A DNA stretch of 64,000 nucleotides from Larimichthys crocea. Taxonomy: Eukaryota > Chordata > Actinopteri > Sciaenidae. Below the pieces are notes generated by a model, which was not told the origin of the DNA, made no database searches, and was given only the letters and a program-made list of their open reading frames with translations. Position 1 is the first letter of the stretch. Every line of letters starts with the position of its first letter. The stretch is from positions 4,206,642-4,270,641 of the forward strand of contig NC_040013.1 in NCBI RefSeq assembly GCF_000972845.2. The letters are read 5' to 3'. The translations under genes were made by a program, and so were the position numbers. Shown piece after piece: positions 1-11,995 of the stretch.

Positions 1-935
1 TCTGCTCTGCACACATCCTCAAACTGTGGGAGGGAGATGTCAAAGGGACCTCTGGCCTCATTCTTCAAGCGTTAGTTTCATCCTGGTGCATTGTGCCGCG
101 TTTGACTGGGCTGTTTAAATGTCTCCTGATATCAGGCAACACAAACAAGCAGGCCGGCCGGGCCTGGTGGGGAGGATAAGGAATGAAGGGGAAACGGAGG
201 CCATTCTTCTCCTCGCGTGACGGGAATTGTGTTGGAACAAGCACCTGTCACCTCCCAACAATGACCACAGAGAGGGAGAGGTAGAAGCAGGAGAGAGAGA
301 GGGAGGGAGTGAAGAGAGAAAGAGGGCACCGAACAGTCCAAAAAAACTGGATCAATCTGTCAAACTAATTTCCCTCCATCTCCTTCATGTCCTTCTTTCC
401 CTCCCACTCTTCATTCCTCTCCCTCTGCCTCATATTCAAACAATTTAATCTGTGTAAATTACATTCCAAAACAGGCGCACGTTACAAAGCTCCAGACTTA
501 CTGCTACACGGACCAGATAAACATCTGCATAATATCTGCATAAATGGTGTGCATTCGTAATAAGGTGAACCAGCTGCTGAGGCTATCCTATTGGCCTTTT
601 CTTCAACCGCCTCGCTCTCTCCCCTCCTCCTCCCATCCCATCACCTTCATCCGTTCTCCAACACAAACTTTGACATCCGTGTTTTTAAATAGACAAAGAG
701 CAGCAGCATCTCTGCGTCCTTCAGACTCCTCCTTTAGATACCCTCTAAACAGCCAGAACAGAGGAATGCTGGGCGCAGCACAATCCCACACACCTACAAC
801 ATGATAAGAGACTCTGGGAGAAAAAAACAACTTTTTTAACCTTGATTCTTTGTCCTCTGCAATGACAGCTAGCCTGCTCTAATCATTTCTGACTGCCGTA
901 ACTGCTTTTACACTCAGCAAATGTGTGCCCCTTAC
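1..935 (-). other. ttc28: ttc28 intron, downstream part (partial)
   Basis: Intron sequence between the exon ending at 936 and the next ttc28 exon, which lies before this window. I looked for the next TPR exon (expected to start with an AASSALSSLGH-like peptide) and did not find it. The segment is purine-rich at 274-326 (GAGAGA), otherwise unremarkable. I see no RNA gene or repeat boundary. Confidence 0.7.
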
Positions 936-1066
936 CTCTCTGTCCTTTAGCTTCATGGCCAGAACCAGCTGGTTGCGATGGTTGGTCAACGCTTCACGGT
1001 AGTTTCCCTTGGAGAAGAATGCCGAGCCCAGATTCCCATGAGCGCGGCATTCCCCTGTTTGGTCAC
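936..1066 (-). CDS. ttc28: ttc28 internal coding exon (TPR repeat), third conserved exon in window
   Basis: Internal exon of TTC28, a large TPR-repeat protein reported at the centrosome, spindle midzone and midbody and linked to Aurora B in cytokinesis. Seen directly: on the minus strand a pyrimidine-rich acceptor ending CTTCAG precedes position 1066, and the donor GTAAGG follows position 936. The exon is 131 nt, starts in phase 1 (its first two bases complete the Gly codon begun in the previous exon) and ends in phase 0. Its 44 codons begin GDQTGECRAHGNLGSAFF and end LVLAMKLKDRE. This is a full TPR helix pair with the expected small residues and the Gly-Asn-Tyr turn, at roughly residues 155-188 of the short isoform. 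I recognise the peptide as nearly identical to mammalian TTC28. The following exons lie beyond position 1. Confidence is high for both identity and boundaries. Confidence 0.96.
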
Positions 1067-2151
1067 CTGAAGAGCAAGAAAACCCCCAAAAAACATGAGA
1101 AAGAGCCAGAAAAGCATATTTGATTACAAAGCAACCGGTGTTTATTTCACATCATCCCACTGCCACTGCTTGAACAGCGATGTGATGAACCACATCTATG
1201 TCGCCAACATGCCAGTGCACCCTTAAAAGGGAAAGTGGCCGTTCTAGGTTCTCCACAGTAGAGCAGCTTCCCTGACAGCTGGTAGTGTTGATCTCAATGC
1301 TCCAGAGGGTGAGAGGGGAAAGCCTTATTATTTCTGCCTGACAGAGAGGCCCCACAGACAGGGCCAAAGTAAAGCGCAAGTCTCTGCGCTCCACCTGAGA
1401 ACCACAGCTCCTTATCTCCAGCTGCTCTGCCCAGTCATGTGTCAAACTGTGAGGGGGTGAGAAGAGTGGAGCCAGTCTGTGCTACTCTCTGTTTTCATTT
1501 TTTCTCTTTCTTTCTTCCCCCTTACTGTCTTTCTCTCAAACATGCTCTACTCTCCCTATATTAAAACCCACACAGCAAATCCATACTCATAATAACAAAC
1601 ATCTATTTTTGAGCAAAGAAATGGGTCACGTCCTGTCAATTTCTGGCAGATTACCTCGTGTTCTGGTTCTCAAACGGGGACGAACACAAAAGGGACAAGA
1701 AGAATCAGTCCCGGGGACATTTTGTTTTATTCCTTTACTGCAAGGCTGGACAAACATTAATTAAAAATGTTTGAAAAAATATTTAAAAAATATGCTGGTA
1801 TTAATACACAAGAGCAGGACTGAGAGTCGAGCCATGCTCGCTGCCCTGTAAGGCGGGCTAATGTTGGCTTTATTGGCACGACCAAGTCGAAACAGTGTGT
1901 TAACCTGCTAATCTTTCTCAACAGGTATAATGTTTAAATCTTTAGGATGCTTAAATATGCAAAGTAGCTCAGCTGAGGCTGATGTGTTTAGTCAGGGATC
2001 ATCCTCTGGGGAACATAAATGTCTGTTTTGATGGCAAACCATCCTATAGTTGTTGAGTTGTTCAGCTGTGTCACTTTCAGACTTAATCAATAACAAAACT
2101 AATCATTTATTGAAGCCCTAATCTACCTTATTATACCTTCAGGCCTCTTAC
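1067..2151 (-). other. ttc28: ttc28 intron between the second and third conserved exons
   Basis: A 1085-bp intron with a GTAAGAGG donor at its 2151 side and a CTTCAG acceptor at its 1067 side. It holds AT-rich stretches around 1740-1810 and pyrimidine-rich sequence at 1495-1540. No second gene or repeat element is recognised. Confidence 0.85.
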
Positions 2152-2424
2152 CTAAGGTCTTGGCGACCTCCAAGTCCTGCTGCATGTAGCCAGTGCTCTT
2201 CTCGGTGTTGCCCAGGGACCAGTGGGCGCTGCTGAGGGCTGAGAAGACGGATCCGCGTAGCTTCAGGCTGCACGTGCCGATCTTCAAAGCGGCCTCCAGC
2301 ACCACAACAGAGGCTGTGTGGTGGCTTGCTGTCAGCAGCTCCTGGCCAATCACAGACACCACCACAAAGGGACTTTTGTCCAGCTTCATCTTTTGCAGCT
2401 GCTGATAGGTGGGCTCGAGAGACT
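2152..2424 (-). CDS. ttc28: ttc28 internal coding exon (TPR repeats), second conserved exon in window
   Basis: Internal TTC28 exon of 273 nt. On the minus strand the acceptor (CTGTGCGCAG) lies just above 2424 and the donor (GTAAGAGG) just below 2152. It starts and ends in phase 1. The first two bases complete a Glu codon after the Arg that ends the upstream exon, and the last base starts the Gly codon finished in the next exon. The translation begins ESLEPTYQQLQKMKLDKSPF, continues through a TPR-like helix pair (about residues 79-108 of the short isoform), and contains a clear TPR with the core AHWSLGNTEKSTGYMQQD (about 115-148). AG|AG at the acceptor allows two cut positions; only the one chosen keeps the frame with the neighbouring exons. 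Identity comes from recall of the vertebrate TTC28 sequence. The exon is complete and shows no lesion. Confidence 0.96.
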
Positions 2425-3726
2425 CTGCGCACAGGAAGGGACATGAGTAAGACAGAGATTAGAAACAGACTCCAAAATATGCCCAGACATAACCTCGCAC
2501 TGACATGGTGACTGTAACACATTATCTGACTCTGATTGCAGTAACTGTGTTACGTGTTTGCCAGCCCAGACAGCCTGCTGTCTGAATTCAGATTCTGCTT
2601 CTCTTTGGTACTGGTTGCGTTTTGTCTGCCTGGATAAGCATGACCTGTAGCCGTGCTGAGTGACGGCTTTCACTGACAATTTGACAATAAGTCAACATAT
2701 CCACTCTGACTGGGGTAATCTCGGGCAATTTCCAAGAGCGTTGCATAAAAATGGCGCAAGTTTACAGCATTGTGGGTAACTGTCTTCACAAAGCCACACA
2801 GCGAAATTATATTTCTGGCTTTTCCTCGTGTCAGTCGATACGGTTTGTTTGAGAGAGTACACAGGGCTGAATGGGTTTTGAGATAGAGTCGAAAGAGTGA
2901 TGGGGAAACTAATGCAGTTAATGCACAACAGTAGCAGCAGCAGATGAATGCAGAGCAAAGGAGACTCACAAGGTGACCTTTGAAGAGGCTGAAAATGCAC
3001 ACAATGACATAAATCAATGGTGGGCCGCCCGGGATTCGGGATCCACAGCCCCTCCAGATTACAAAGCCCTCTGGCAGACACAAACATCGAACAACAGGAA
3101 AGGGGGGCACGCCCAAATGTGTGCGTGTGTGTCTATTGATGAATCTGTGTGTGTGTCGTGTACATTTGCATTCACGTATAGTGAGTGCATCCGGGGGATA
3201 CTTAATTCTCACGGCCGTGCATTTGCAAATATTTTGAGCAGAGTTGCTACTAATTAGGTCAAAGCGCTTCACAGGAGACGTGCGCGGAGATCTCGTGCCT
3301 CTGCAAACCGACCGCGCGGTGTGGTGCATGTGTAGTAGATTTCATCACGAGGCATTTCTTTCATTTGTTTAGACAAACATTTAGCATACAGTCACAATAT
3401 CTGAACAAACTCAATAGTTCTTGGAAACGCACACAGAGACTAATTCACCTAGACACGCACACAATGCGCTTCCCCACACGAGCACTCAAAAGCATAACTG
3501 ATGATGCTCTTTCAAGAGCGTTGCCTCTGTTCCAGCACTTGGCAGAATGTCGTGCTTACAGAGACAGTGCGTGCATATAATATCCATTCATAGCTTGTAA
3601 TTGCCTTCAGAGTGACACGCAGAGCTGAGTCATAAATCAAACGCTGAGAGAATCATTTTTTAAAAAGGTGTCATGGCTGTTCATAAACAGGTAGTTATGA
3701 CAACACTCGAAGAGGAGGGGCCGGGA

Positions 3727-3750
3727 ACACACACACACACACACACACAC
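3727..3750 (+). repeat. (AC)n microsatellite
   Basis: Twelve AC units within the 5.4-kb ttc28 intron. Confidence 0.95.
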
Positions 3751-4212
3751 TCACAAAGTCAAATGCAAAAGTGTTTACTGAGCCTTGTATCAAGATATGA
3801 AGAAGAATTACAACCTCTACCTCGCTGACATGCACACAGCTAACAGAAAACCATAACACTGACTTTTTCCCCCCTCCTTTATCTTGTAGGAGCGGCTTTT
3901 TTTAATGTAGCTTTTGCAGCCAAGGCCACACCTCACTGGAATGGCAGTACACTTGGACAGAAATACATATCTGCAGTGTAGCAGAGAGTTATTCTGCCTA
4001 TCGCATGTGAATAAATATGAGCAATGCATTCTGTGTTCTGTCAGTGAGACATGTAAGAAAGGTTTCTTCTTATCATTCACGTAAGTTAGTAATAAATAAT
4101 AACGTGGATAAAATGACACCACCGTGACCTTTATCATAAAATTCTATAACCAGCGTGGTTTCACTTGTTCGCGTGCTGTTCTTACTATTCTACTATTCTT
4201 TATAACCTTGGC

Positions 4213-4580
4213 TTTTTTAAAGGATACGGTTGGTGATATTATGTGTGTTTCTTATTGTTAACAAAACCAACGAAAATACCAAAACCAACGATGCGTTAGT
4301 CTGTCTTTCCAAACCGCTCTCTTTATAGCACTCAGCACCAAGTCCAATGGTTCCTACTGAAGACATACGTTTTTAAAAATAGGTCAAAAACATAAAACAG
4401 GGCCTTATTTATGACAGGAGGATGGTACAGGAATGCAGAATTGTCTAAAAATAAACTACGATGCCCATTTTGATGCCAACCAGTGAAACAGTGTGGCTCA
4501 TTGATGTGTTTTTAATAGTTATAGTTAGGAATATGGAGCTTCATAGAGGAATACACTGAGTTAGACTGTGCCTAGGATCA
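4213..4580. repeat. Probable dispersed repeat, next to the inverted-repeat element
   Basis: The stretch begins AAAGGATACGGTTGGTGATA and continues through ACCAAAACCAACGATGCGTT, GTCTGTCTTTCCAAACCGCT and ACTGAAGACATACG. I recall similar text as a repetitive sequence in percomorph genomes, but there is no second copy in this window to confirm it, so boundaries and family are uncertain. Confidence 0.4.
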
Positions 4581-4630
4581 GTTGGTTTTGGTCTTTTCAT
4601 GTGATTTGTTAATCATAATCATTCTGATCC

Positions 4631-5233
4631 TTTAGAGGTCTGGTGTAGGATTTCTTGGCATGTTGCAGATTGCAACTATAGGCTGCATTTTTAAAAATGA
4701 ACGTAGTCGCCTTGATGTTACTCATAGGTTATTCATGAGGCATTGTGAAGCTCAGCGTGGTCGACTCTTGGCAGTCCTGACCAAGAGGTGGAGCATAGGT
4801 GGAGCTATGGTGGGGTAAATCTAGCCTTGTTACTTGAACCAGCTGTGATGGCATCCGTGTATTACTCAGAGCAGCCATGATCTTAATAAACAGATTTGTT
4901 TAAGGAACTGCAGTTTTTGGCACTTCAGCAAAGGTTGTCCCTTGATTGCAGCCAACTAAATACCCCTCGCCGCAACCACCAGCATGTAGGAGAACCTACG
5001 GTGGCCATGAAACTTGTGAAAAACACAAAAGACCCTAAAAAGAGCCAGTGTTTGGCTGCAGAAACACAGCAACATCAGACTCAGTAGGAGAGAAAAAAAA
5101 GTTAATTCTGATTTAACAAAAACACAATGAGTCTTATGTTCAGGTTATTATAAGCTAATGAGAACTAATTATGGATATTATATCCCATTTCTATCATGTT
5201 CTGTAAACCAAATCTTACACACTGGGCCTTTAA
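4631..5233. mobile_element. MITE-like element with terminal inverted repeats
   Basis: The left end at 4631-4653 (TTTAGAGGTCTGGTGTAGGA...) and the right end at 5210-5233 are imperfect inverted copies of each other; the right end in reverse complement starts TTAAAGG and ends GTGTAAGATTT. The 603-bp interior has no transposase frame. It includes sequence I recall from a very common non-autonomous ray-finned-fish repeat: the AACTAAATACCCCTCGCC region near 4952-4971, the GGAGAACCTACGGTGGCC region near 4989, and the ATTATGGATATTATATCCC region near 5169. Target-site duplications are not clear. The family name is not asserted. Confidence 0.75.
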
Positions 5234-7846
5234 GCAATAATGTGATACTGTATTGATCTCTGTCGAAATAGTCTCCCCTTTCTTGTCGTCTCCAGGGAGC
5301 TCAGACGTCAGGGTAAGTTACAAAGCAGCCCCTCTGGCACTCGTAGTGTTGAAGAATCAAAAGCACTTTGCTCAAAGGCTCCTCAGCAGGACACAGCGTA
5401 ATGAAAACAAGCTCCAAACCCTCCAGTTAAAGGACAGGCTTTTTAATGGCAAATGATCCAGCGTGGGTCAATAACTGCCACACTGTGACACTCTATGTTA
5501 TCTGTCTCTTCTATGGTTTATCTGAAGGGATCTTCAAGCAACAACAACCAAAAAAAAAAAAAAAGCCTTTTTAGTCACCGTATGTGAAAAACAATCCAAT
5601 AATTAACGGCTAATGGACCCTTTGCACTCAATCCAGCCCCCAAGCAGCCAAGTGAGAGACACAACTGGAACAGGATGAATAGTAAGAATATTACCCATGT
5701 GATTACACGCACACTAAAACAGCCTTCAATGGATAGAGCTGCGGGGAGAGAGAGAGAGAGGCTGATTTCCCACAGCTCGTTCAATGATACAGACGGACAA
5801 TGCCGATATCGGAGGTTAAAACTGCTGCCAGGATGATCGGAAGTGGCAGACGGGGAGAGACAGATACAGTAAAGAAGAACAGGGAAGGGAGGTGAGACTG
5901 CGCCAGTTTCCACTTGTGAGAGAGCCCTTTGTTGTGGGAAATACAGTACGAGTCACATGAGAGTACAACAGCTGCTTGACTCTGGAATAATGAGAAGAAA
6001 CCTTGATCTATGCAAGGAGGGAGTATGTGTGTGTGTGTGTCAGGGAGAGAGGGTTGAATCATATATGACATGCCAAGACTTGTGGTATTATACATATAAT
6101 ATTAAATCTGAAGCGAAAGCAAAGCAAAGCTTTTATGAATTCACTGCACACTCTTGTCCTTGAAGACATATGCCTTGATATTGTTCTCCGAGGTTCATTA
6201 TTTGCCTTCCTCTATCCTAATGTATTTATCTTCCTGCTCGGGTATGGATGTCATCAGATGCTTCTTCTTTTGCTCTGTGGCAAGAAAACAAACATAAAGG
6301 TGCTCTGGGAGGACTGTAAACATCACAGTGTGTCGGCATGTCTGTGGTAAGATTAATGACGGAGATAAGTGAACACTGCAAACACAGCTAGACACAATCA
6401 GCTCTTTCTTGGCAACACGGCAGCAACGCTGGGTTTATCTAGGTGTTGGAGAACATTTTCTAAAAAATAAAAAAAATCTGGCATTGCTCATCTGCAATTA
6501 AATTGGCGGGCGTGATAATCAACAAGCTGGATGAGCGAGCGACGAACGAGGGAACGTGGCGCTCTTCCTCCTTGACGGAGAAAATGCAACACTCGCCTAC
6601 CTTTCACTTATCAGGGGAGTTTGGCAGAGTAACACTGATTATCCTCCCTGTTTGCTGGCGTAACATTGATTATCGCCCCCCCCTCCTATGCCAGGAGCCC
6701 CTCTGAGAGGATCATTGCTCCTAATCCTTTGACCTAGCTACCTCTCCTCAACACACCTTGGATTAGGTCCTCTGCTGGTTGCCTGGCACTGTGGGAAAAT
6801 AGGGTAAACAATTAAGAGATTAAATGGCTTGGGCTAAATGTTGGTCTTTCCCTACCGAGAGGACCCATTCTGGTCCATGATGCTCGCGTCTGGGCTCGCA
6901 CCCAAAGCCCTTTCTTGTTTTGGCTCCAGTGACAGGCTCATATACTCAACATCGCTCAGATGGGCTCTCCATTCTTTATTCTCTTTGCAGTGTTCTTTTT
7001 TCTTCGGCATTTGAGGACGAATGTTCAGAGGAGTGCTGTATTCAATCAAAGAGAGAAACCGATTCTCCTCCTCGGAACAAAGCTCCTTCAGAGCTGCTGA
7101 GCTCATTGTACAGTTCAGTAAATTTTTTGGATTATAAAACAAGGCCGCATTTATTCACAGGCGCAGTTTTCAGCACCGTTCGGAAAAGAGAGATGATGAC
7201 AAAGCAAGACTGCAGGATGACTCAGTGTGTGTTGGCAGTCGGTTGCCATCCAGATCTGAAGAATATTAAATCCTCCGCAGTGGTCATCTGAAGGAAAATT
7301 GCTGCCAGGTTTGTTTTGAGGATCATTAGTCTGGCCCACACTGATTACTCACGGACAATCAGGTCACTGCAGTTGGCTGATACAACAGATAATAATGCAT
7401 AACAGAAAGAACACGTTTTGGTAACAATCTTGGCTTGAATACGCCACTTATAAATCCACTCAGCTTTAGGAAAAAGGCTTACACAGGGGCAGACAGACAA
7501 TGGCATTAGTGTTGGATTCTCATTAAGATAACGGTATATCTGAACGTGTGATCAGCCCGACTGACAATAAGATATGCTGAAGCTGCAGGCGTCGGGGCCT
7601 CAGAGTCCGGAGGTAAGTACTTGACACCAACAGTCAGTCACAAAGACAGAAAGACGGGCCGATAGAGAGATGGCCTGAAAAACTGACAGGTAAAGTCACC
7701 CCAACACGCACATTGACTGACAGAGTGTGAGGATTTATCTCAGAAGCAGGCTCCCAGGCAGTTGTAGGACAAAACACGTGGAGACGCTGAAGCAGACAGA
7801 CGAACGCGCTGTCACTGCGCACATCAGAGCTGCTTAATTTCCTCAC

Positions 7847-7994
7847 CTCGTAATGGCGACTTCATGGCGGCTTCTATCATGCCCACCAGCAGCTGCAGGC
7901 TCTTGGGGTCTTGGGCCAGCCCGGAGGCGAAGGCGGCCAGTGCGTCGGCATGGCGGCCAAGGTACTGAAGGGCAACACCCTGTCGGAAGTATGC
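7847..7994 (-). CDS. ttc28: ttc28 internal coding exon (TPR of the N-terminal block), first conserved exon in window
   Basis: Internal TTC28 exon of 148 nt. A very strong acceptor, a run of C and T ending CTACAG, lies above 7994; the donor GTGAGG lies below 7847. It starts in phase 0 and ends in phase 1. The translation starts AYFRQGVALQYLGRHADALA and ends in MKSPLR plus one base. The first 34 residues form a TPR repeat with the usual Gly, Leu, Ala, Phe, Ala and Pro signature positions. In canonical TTC28 this exon follows a TPR exon ending near Asn-Pro-Lys-Trp-Pro-Lys. I could not find that exon in the window, so it probably lies beyond 64000. The phase-0 start also lets the exon accept the short alternative first exon proposed at 54515..54541. 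Identity and boundaries are well supported by homology and by splice-phase agreement with the next exon. Confidence 0.96.
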
Positions 7995-10871
7995 CTGTAG
8001 AGGGAGAGAGAGGTAAAAGACAGAGTCATCAGTCTGGGTGCCACAGCATGGGGTTTATACAAACACATTACCAGACACACTCATTTCACGCCATTTGCAT
8101 TTTTTCCACACGAGCAGTTTTTCCGAACATGGCACCTCTCTCCTTTGTATTCCCATAATAGAGTGATCACTGGGTTTTTTGTACTTGTTAATTGGATTAT
8201 AAGTTTTACATAAATGCACATGTTACACTCTGGCTGGCTGCCTTCTCAGGAGCAACTATTGTTTTTTTTACTATTCAATATTATTTTATTTTTCTTCCGT
8301 TTGCTGTGGGAGTGAACCACAACACAAGTAGAGCGCTGGGATTTCTCTTTGGCTGTGTTAGAAAATAAGTAGAAAGGAAGAAAAAGGAGAATGAGAGAGA
8401 GCTACTTAGTCAAGTCGGTCTGCAGCGCAATAAAAGAACACCCATATATTCTTCAGATTGTGCATTCCCTTTGTTAGGATGCAGTAAAAAAAAACAATAA
8501 CTGGCCGGAGTCTGTTTTTGCATCAGACGTGTACTTGTGTCATGTTTTGGATACGTGACTAGCTCCTCAAACAGACAAAAATTAACCACATTTGTCATCC
8601 AAGTCACATCGTTGGGTAGTGTAATAATTCAGCGCCACTGAGACATAAACTGCATGCGGCTGCTGACATACTGTATCTTTCTGTGAGAGACTAAAATGTT
8701 TTGGAACAATCTTCAGAATGAAAACTAAAACAGACGCTGTCTCTGGGATCCAAAGCCCCATCAATAAGTGTATTTTCTCTCTCTCTCTCTTCTTCAGCAT
8801 GTCTGTTTGGACTCACCAGAGAAAAGAGATGTTTTTATCCAAGCAAGTTTGTGACTCAGTATGTTTGCGTCTAAGGCCTGATCAGACAATAATCCTGGTG
8901 AGTTGTTAAACCTGACTCTGGTCCAGTCCAACAACAGCAGCAAAAAAAAAAGAACAGGAACTAGATCCAACTCATTACTCATGATCCAAACCGCTAAATC
9001 CCCCCAAGAGAAAGCAAACTGTCTCTCAGAATAGTCATATCTGGGCTTGTGTGTCAGAAAAACACACAATTATAGCAGCGAAGCATGGGAGAAAAATGAG
9101 GGATGAGCACTGTGTGAGGCAAAGAAACAGGAGAATCTGTCTAAAATTAAAACGATCTGTCATGTTTAGAGTCCTAACCTTTCCCTCTCTAGTATTTTGG
9201 TGCTTGTGTGTGTGTGCAGTCTGGTCACTCCCTCACTGAATATGCAGTCACTCCAGCTCGCAGCTTCCAAAAGTGACACGAAGGCTAATTTGCCATTAGC
9301 ATCTAAGAGGCCTTTTCATTAGTCTGCCCAAGCTTCTCTGTTAGCACCGCTAGGAAGTGAAAAAGGCGAGGGGGGGATTAGGGAAAATGAGACATGACAC
9401 TGAATTTATAGAGAGCAGTAATTAATTTTGCTTCTGTCCGAGCATCCCCCCTGTCCCCGTCCCAAAGCCTCTCCAGACCTGCTCAACATTTCTACCTCCC
9501 TCCGCATGCATCACAACTCTATTGAAAATGACGAGGACAGAGATTAGATTCAAAGCATTAACCTTTGTCCTAACGCTGTTATTATATGAGAGGAGTGCAG
9601 GTCAGGGTATCCGCTCAATATTAATTGCATCTAGTGGCGGTTGGAGTTTGGGCAAGACGTACTGGCGAGAGTAGAGAGGCACACAAACGTTTTGCCCGAG
9701 GGAACAAAAGACATTTAAAAGCACTTCTCCCTTTGATTAGATTTAGCTTACAATATGACTGCTCAGCCACAGATCTGTTTTTTTCCCCCCTCGTTCTCTT
9801 GAGCGGCGTGCCCTGACTGAAAGGACGAGAACAAAGATGAATGGAATAAGGCTTGCTTCAAACAGAAAGAAATGCCATCTTCTTCTTCAGTCCTTTTTAT
9901 TTTTCCCTATTCTGTCCCACATAGGCCTCAAAGAATAAACCGCGCGCAGAGAGAGTGCATTAAAATATTGCGAACACGAGCGTGAGAATGAATGCATAAA
10001 CCAAAGAGCCGCGGCAAGAATGACAAAATCAATGTGCCGTACAGCCTTATATGACTTTTTTTTTTCTTCCATTAATCTCTCGCTGCCTTCAAAAAAAAAA
10101 CATCATGTAGCTGCACGGAGACACACGCGATATAACCTCAGCCTTTGCATAATCCAACAAGTCAATTCAACCAGCGATGCTCGTAAAAACTGAAGGCTGA
10201 CTCTGAATTTACATTACAGAAGCTGAACATTAACATATATGGTAGCACCAAACGGTGCAAAAGAGGACAAAGCTGCAGAAATAACAGCAACAGGTTGGAT
10301 ATGCTATCTGGCGAGAGGGGAGAGCGTGATCTTACCCCTACACGACATTTTTTTCATTTTAAATTCACGCTTAACAGGATCTTCTCTAAAAACACAGCAG
10401 CAGCTGCTTAGAGATGCTGCCACAGTGATTAGTACAGCCTCTAGCTCTTAGCCAGACGGAAAGAGAGATAGAGAGAGAGAATCGCAGGAAGAGAGATTCA
10501 TTTTGCCCTGTCAACATACAGCGTTACATACACAACATAAGTGCTTAATCTTTCAGCCAAAAAGCAGCTCGGGATGCTTATTAAAGAATGACTCCTCCGA
10601 GGGGCAAAGTTCTCACACATGCATGCCCCCTCGAAATGTGACACATCTGTCAGGCACTTTGTACGACACGCCATCCACAGATCAGGACTTCTATTAATGT
10701 GTTTTCGCCCTGAAATCCAATCCACGGTTAAATTATTGAACCTTTCCTGCATCTTCGCCTCCTCTATTTAATGCAGCAATGTGCTGATACCACAGAAGAG
10801 TGGATCGAGTGGGAGGGTTTGTCGCTCTTACCCGTGGGTAAAATCTGGAAGCGCTAAGGCGCATGTGCACA

Positions 10872-10874
<3 letters not shown>

Positions 10875-10935
<61 letters not shown>
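10875..10935 (+). repeat. (GT)n microsatellite, about 30 units
   Basis: Uninterrupted GT dinucleotides over 61 bases, preceded by CACACAC at 10868-10874, so the two strands meet in an alternating purine-pyrimidine block. A candidate Z-DNA tract and length-polymorphic marker. Confidence 0.98.
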
Positions 10936-10936
<1 letters not shown>

Positions 10937-11789
10937 AAAAGAGAAAGAGAGGCACATGAATGAGAGAGAGGATAAAAGCTTTCCTTGTTTCTCAAACATT
11001 TTAATAATTTATGAATGCTTGTTTGATGTAGCTTTAAATATTCATGTTTTATGCTTAGGAGGAAGAGGGAAATGATGCAAAAAAAAAAAAAAAAAAAAGT
11101 TATTCACTCTGGTACGCTGTACTACACGCTGTGGGGAACCAACGTTCTCCGCACACATATGCACAAACAAGCCCATGAACGCCACAGTCGCAAACACTCT
11201 TTCTCTCTAATGAGACACTTAACAATGAAACATGGACAATTTTCTTTCGGTGACAGCTCTGTTGTTCACAATAAGGCCCACAGTCAGAGCAGCTGAACAG
11301 AAAGTTGACACGATTAAGATTGGGAGTTTGGCGCAAGACCAGCTGTTCGAGGCTCTTTTTCTATTAGCAGATTAATGCCTCAGCATATGTCCTTGCCCCC
11401 TTCTCAGGCTCCTCTTCGGTACACTGTAACCCCGGGGGTGTAGTCAGCCCCTGGGAGCACGTCTGTGTTTGTGCTTGTCTTTCCTTGTTCAAAATCTGGC
11501 CCTAACAGGCTTAAAGGAAGAATATATTTCAGCCCACTGTTCCAAATGGATATGAGCAACAGGAGTGTGATTCGACATATGGTAAAGGTGGATATACTTT
11601 ACGTACGCGCTCAGGCTTTCTGCATGATACGACTGGATTGTACAATGTTCCTGATGTAGCATCTTAAAATAGGATGGATGATGACAAAAACACAGCGTCT
11701 CCCACAGATGTGGAGAACACCGTTCGGTCAATAGGTTTCCAAGAGCCTACGTACGTAATCTGTCGACTGTTTTCTGATTCACTGATTAG

Positions 11790-11995
11790 ATGTTTGGTCC
11801 ATAAAATATCAGAAAGTGGTGAAACATATTGATCACTGCTTCCCAAAGCCCAAGCTGACATCCTAAAATATATTGTTTTGTCCACAACCAAGAGATATTC
11901 AGGACATATTCACATTTAAGAAGTGAAATCAAAGAATCTGGGTGTTTTTTCTTAGTTGACAACTAATCGATTAATCAACTAATGGTTGCAACTCT
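11790..11995. repeat. Dispersed teleost-type repeat, copy 1
   Basis: CCATAAAATATCAGAAAGTGGTG, then TGATCACTGCTTCCCAAAGCC and TTTTGTCCACAACCAAGAGATATTC, matches the segment at 37317-37445 in order and spacing with scattered substitutions. The copy ends in a AATCGATTAATCAACTAATGG-like motif followed by GTTGCAACTCTA, typical of an abundant fish repeat as I recall it. No open frame of note. The two shared cores define the family within this window. Confidence 0.65.

Larger units (their letters stand above)
2425..7846 (-). other. ttc28: ttc28 intron between the first and second conserved exons
   Basis: A 5.4-kb intron with a GTGAGG donor at 7846 and a GCGCAG acceptor at 2425. It contains a (CA)n run at 3727-3750, a probable dispersed repeat at about 4213-4580 and an inverted-repeat element at 4631-5233, described separately. 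Position 5737-5760 carries a short GA run. No coding exon is apparent; the open frames here lack homology and splice context. Confidence 0.85.

Noticed and set aside
2148..2522. 124-codon minus-strand frame over the second conserved exon, taken as a separate gene
   Set aside because: The upper part runs into the intron across the acceptor, and the conserved TPR frame is the other one. Only its spliced version in the alternative transcript is worth noting, and that is reported as a finding.
2670..3329. 219-codon minus-strand frame, the longest in the window
   Set aside because: The translation is Cys/Ser/Leu-rich without a domain, there is no homology I recognise, and it lies wholly in the intron between two ttc28 exons without usable splice sites. 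Most likely chance.
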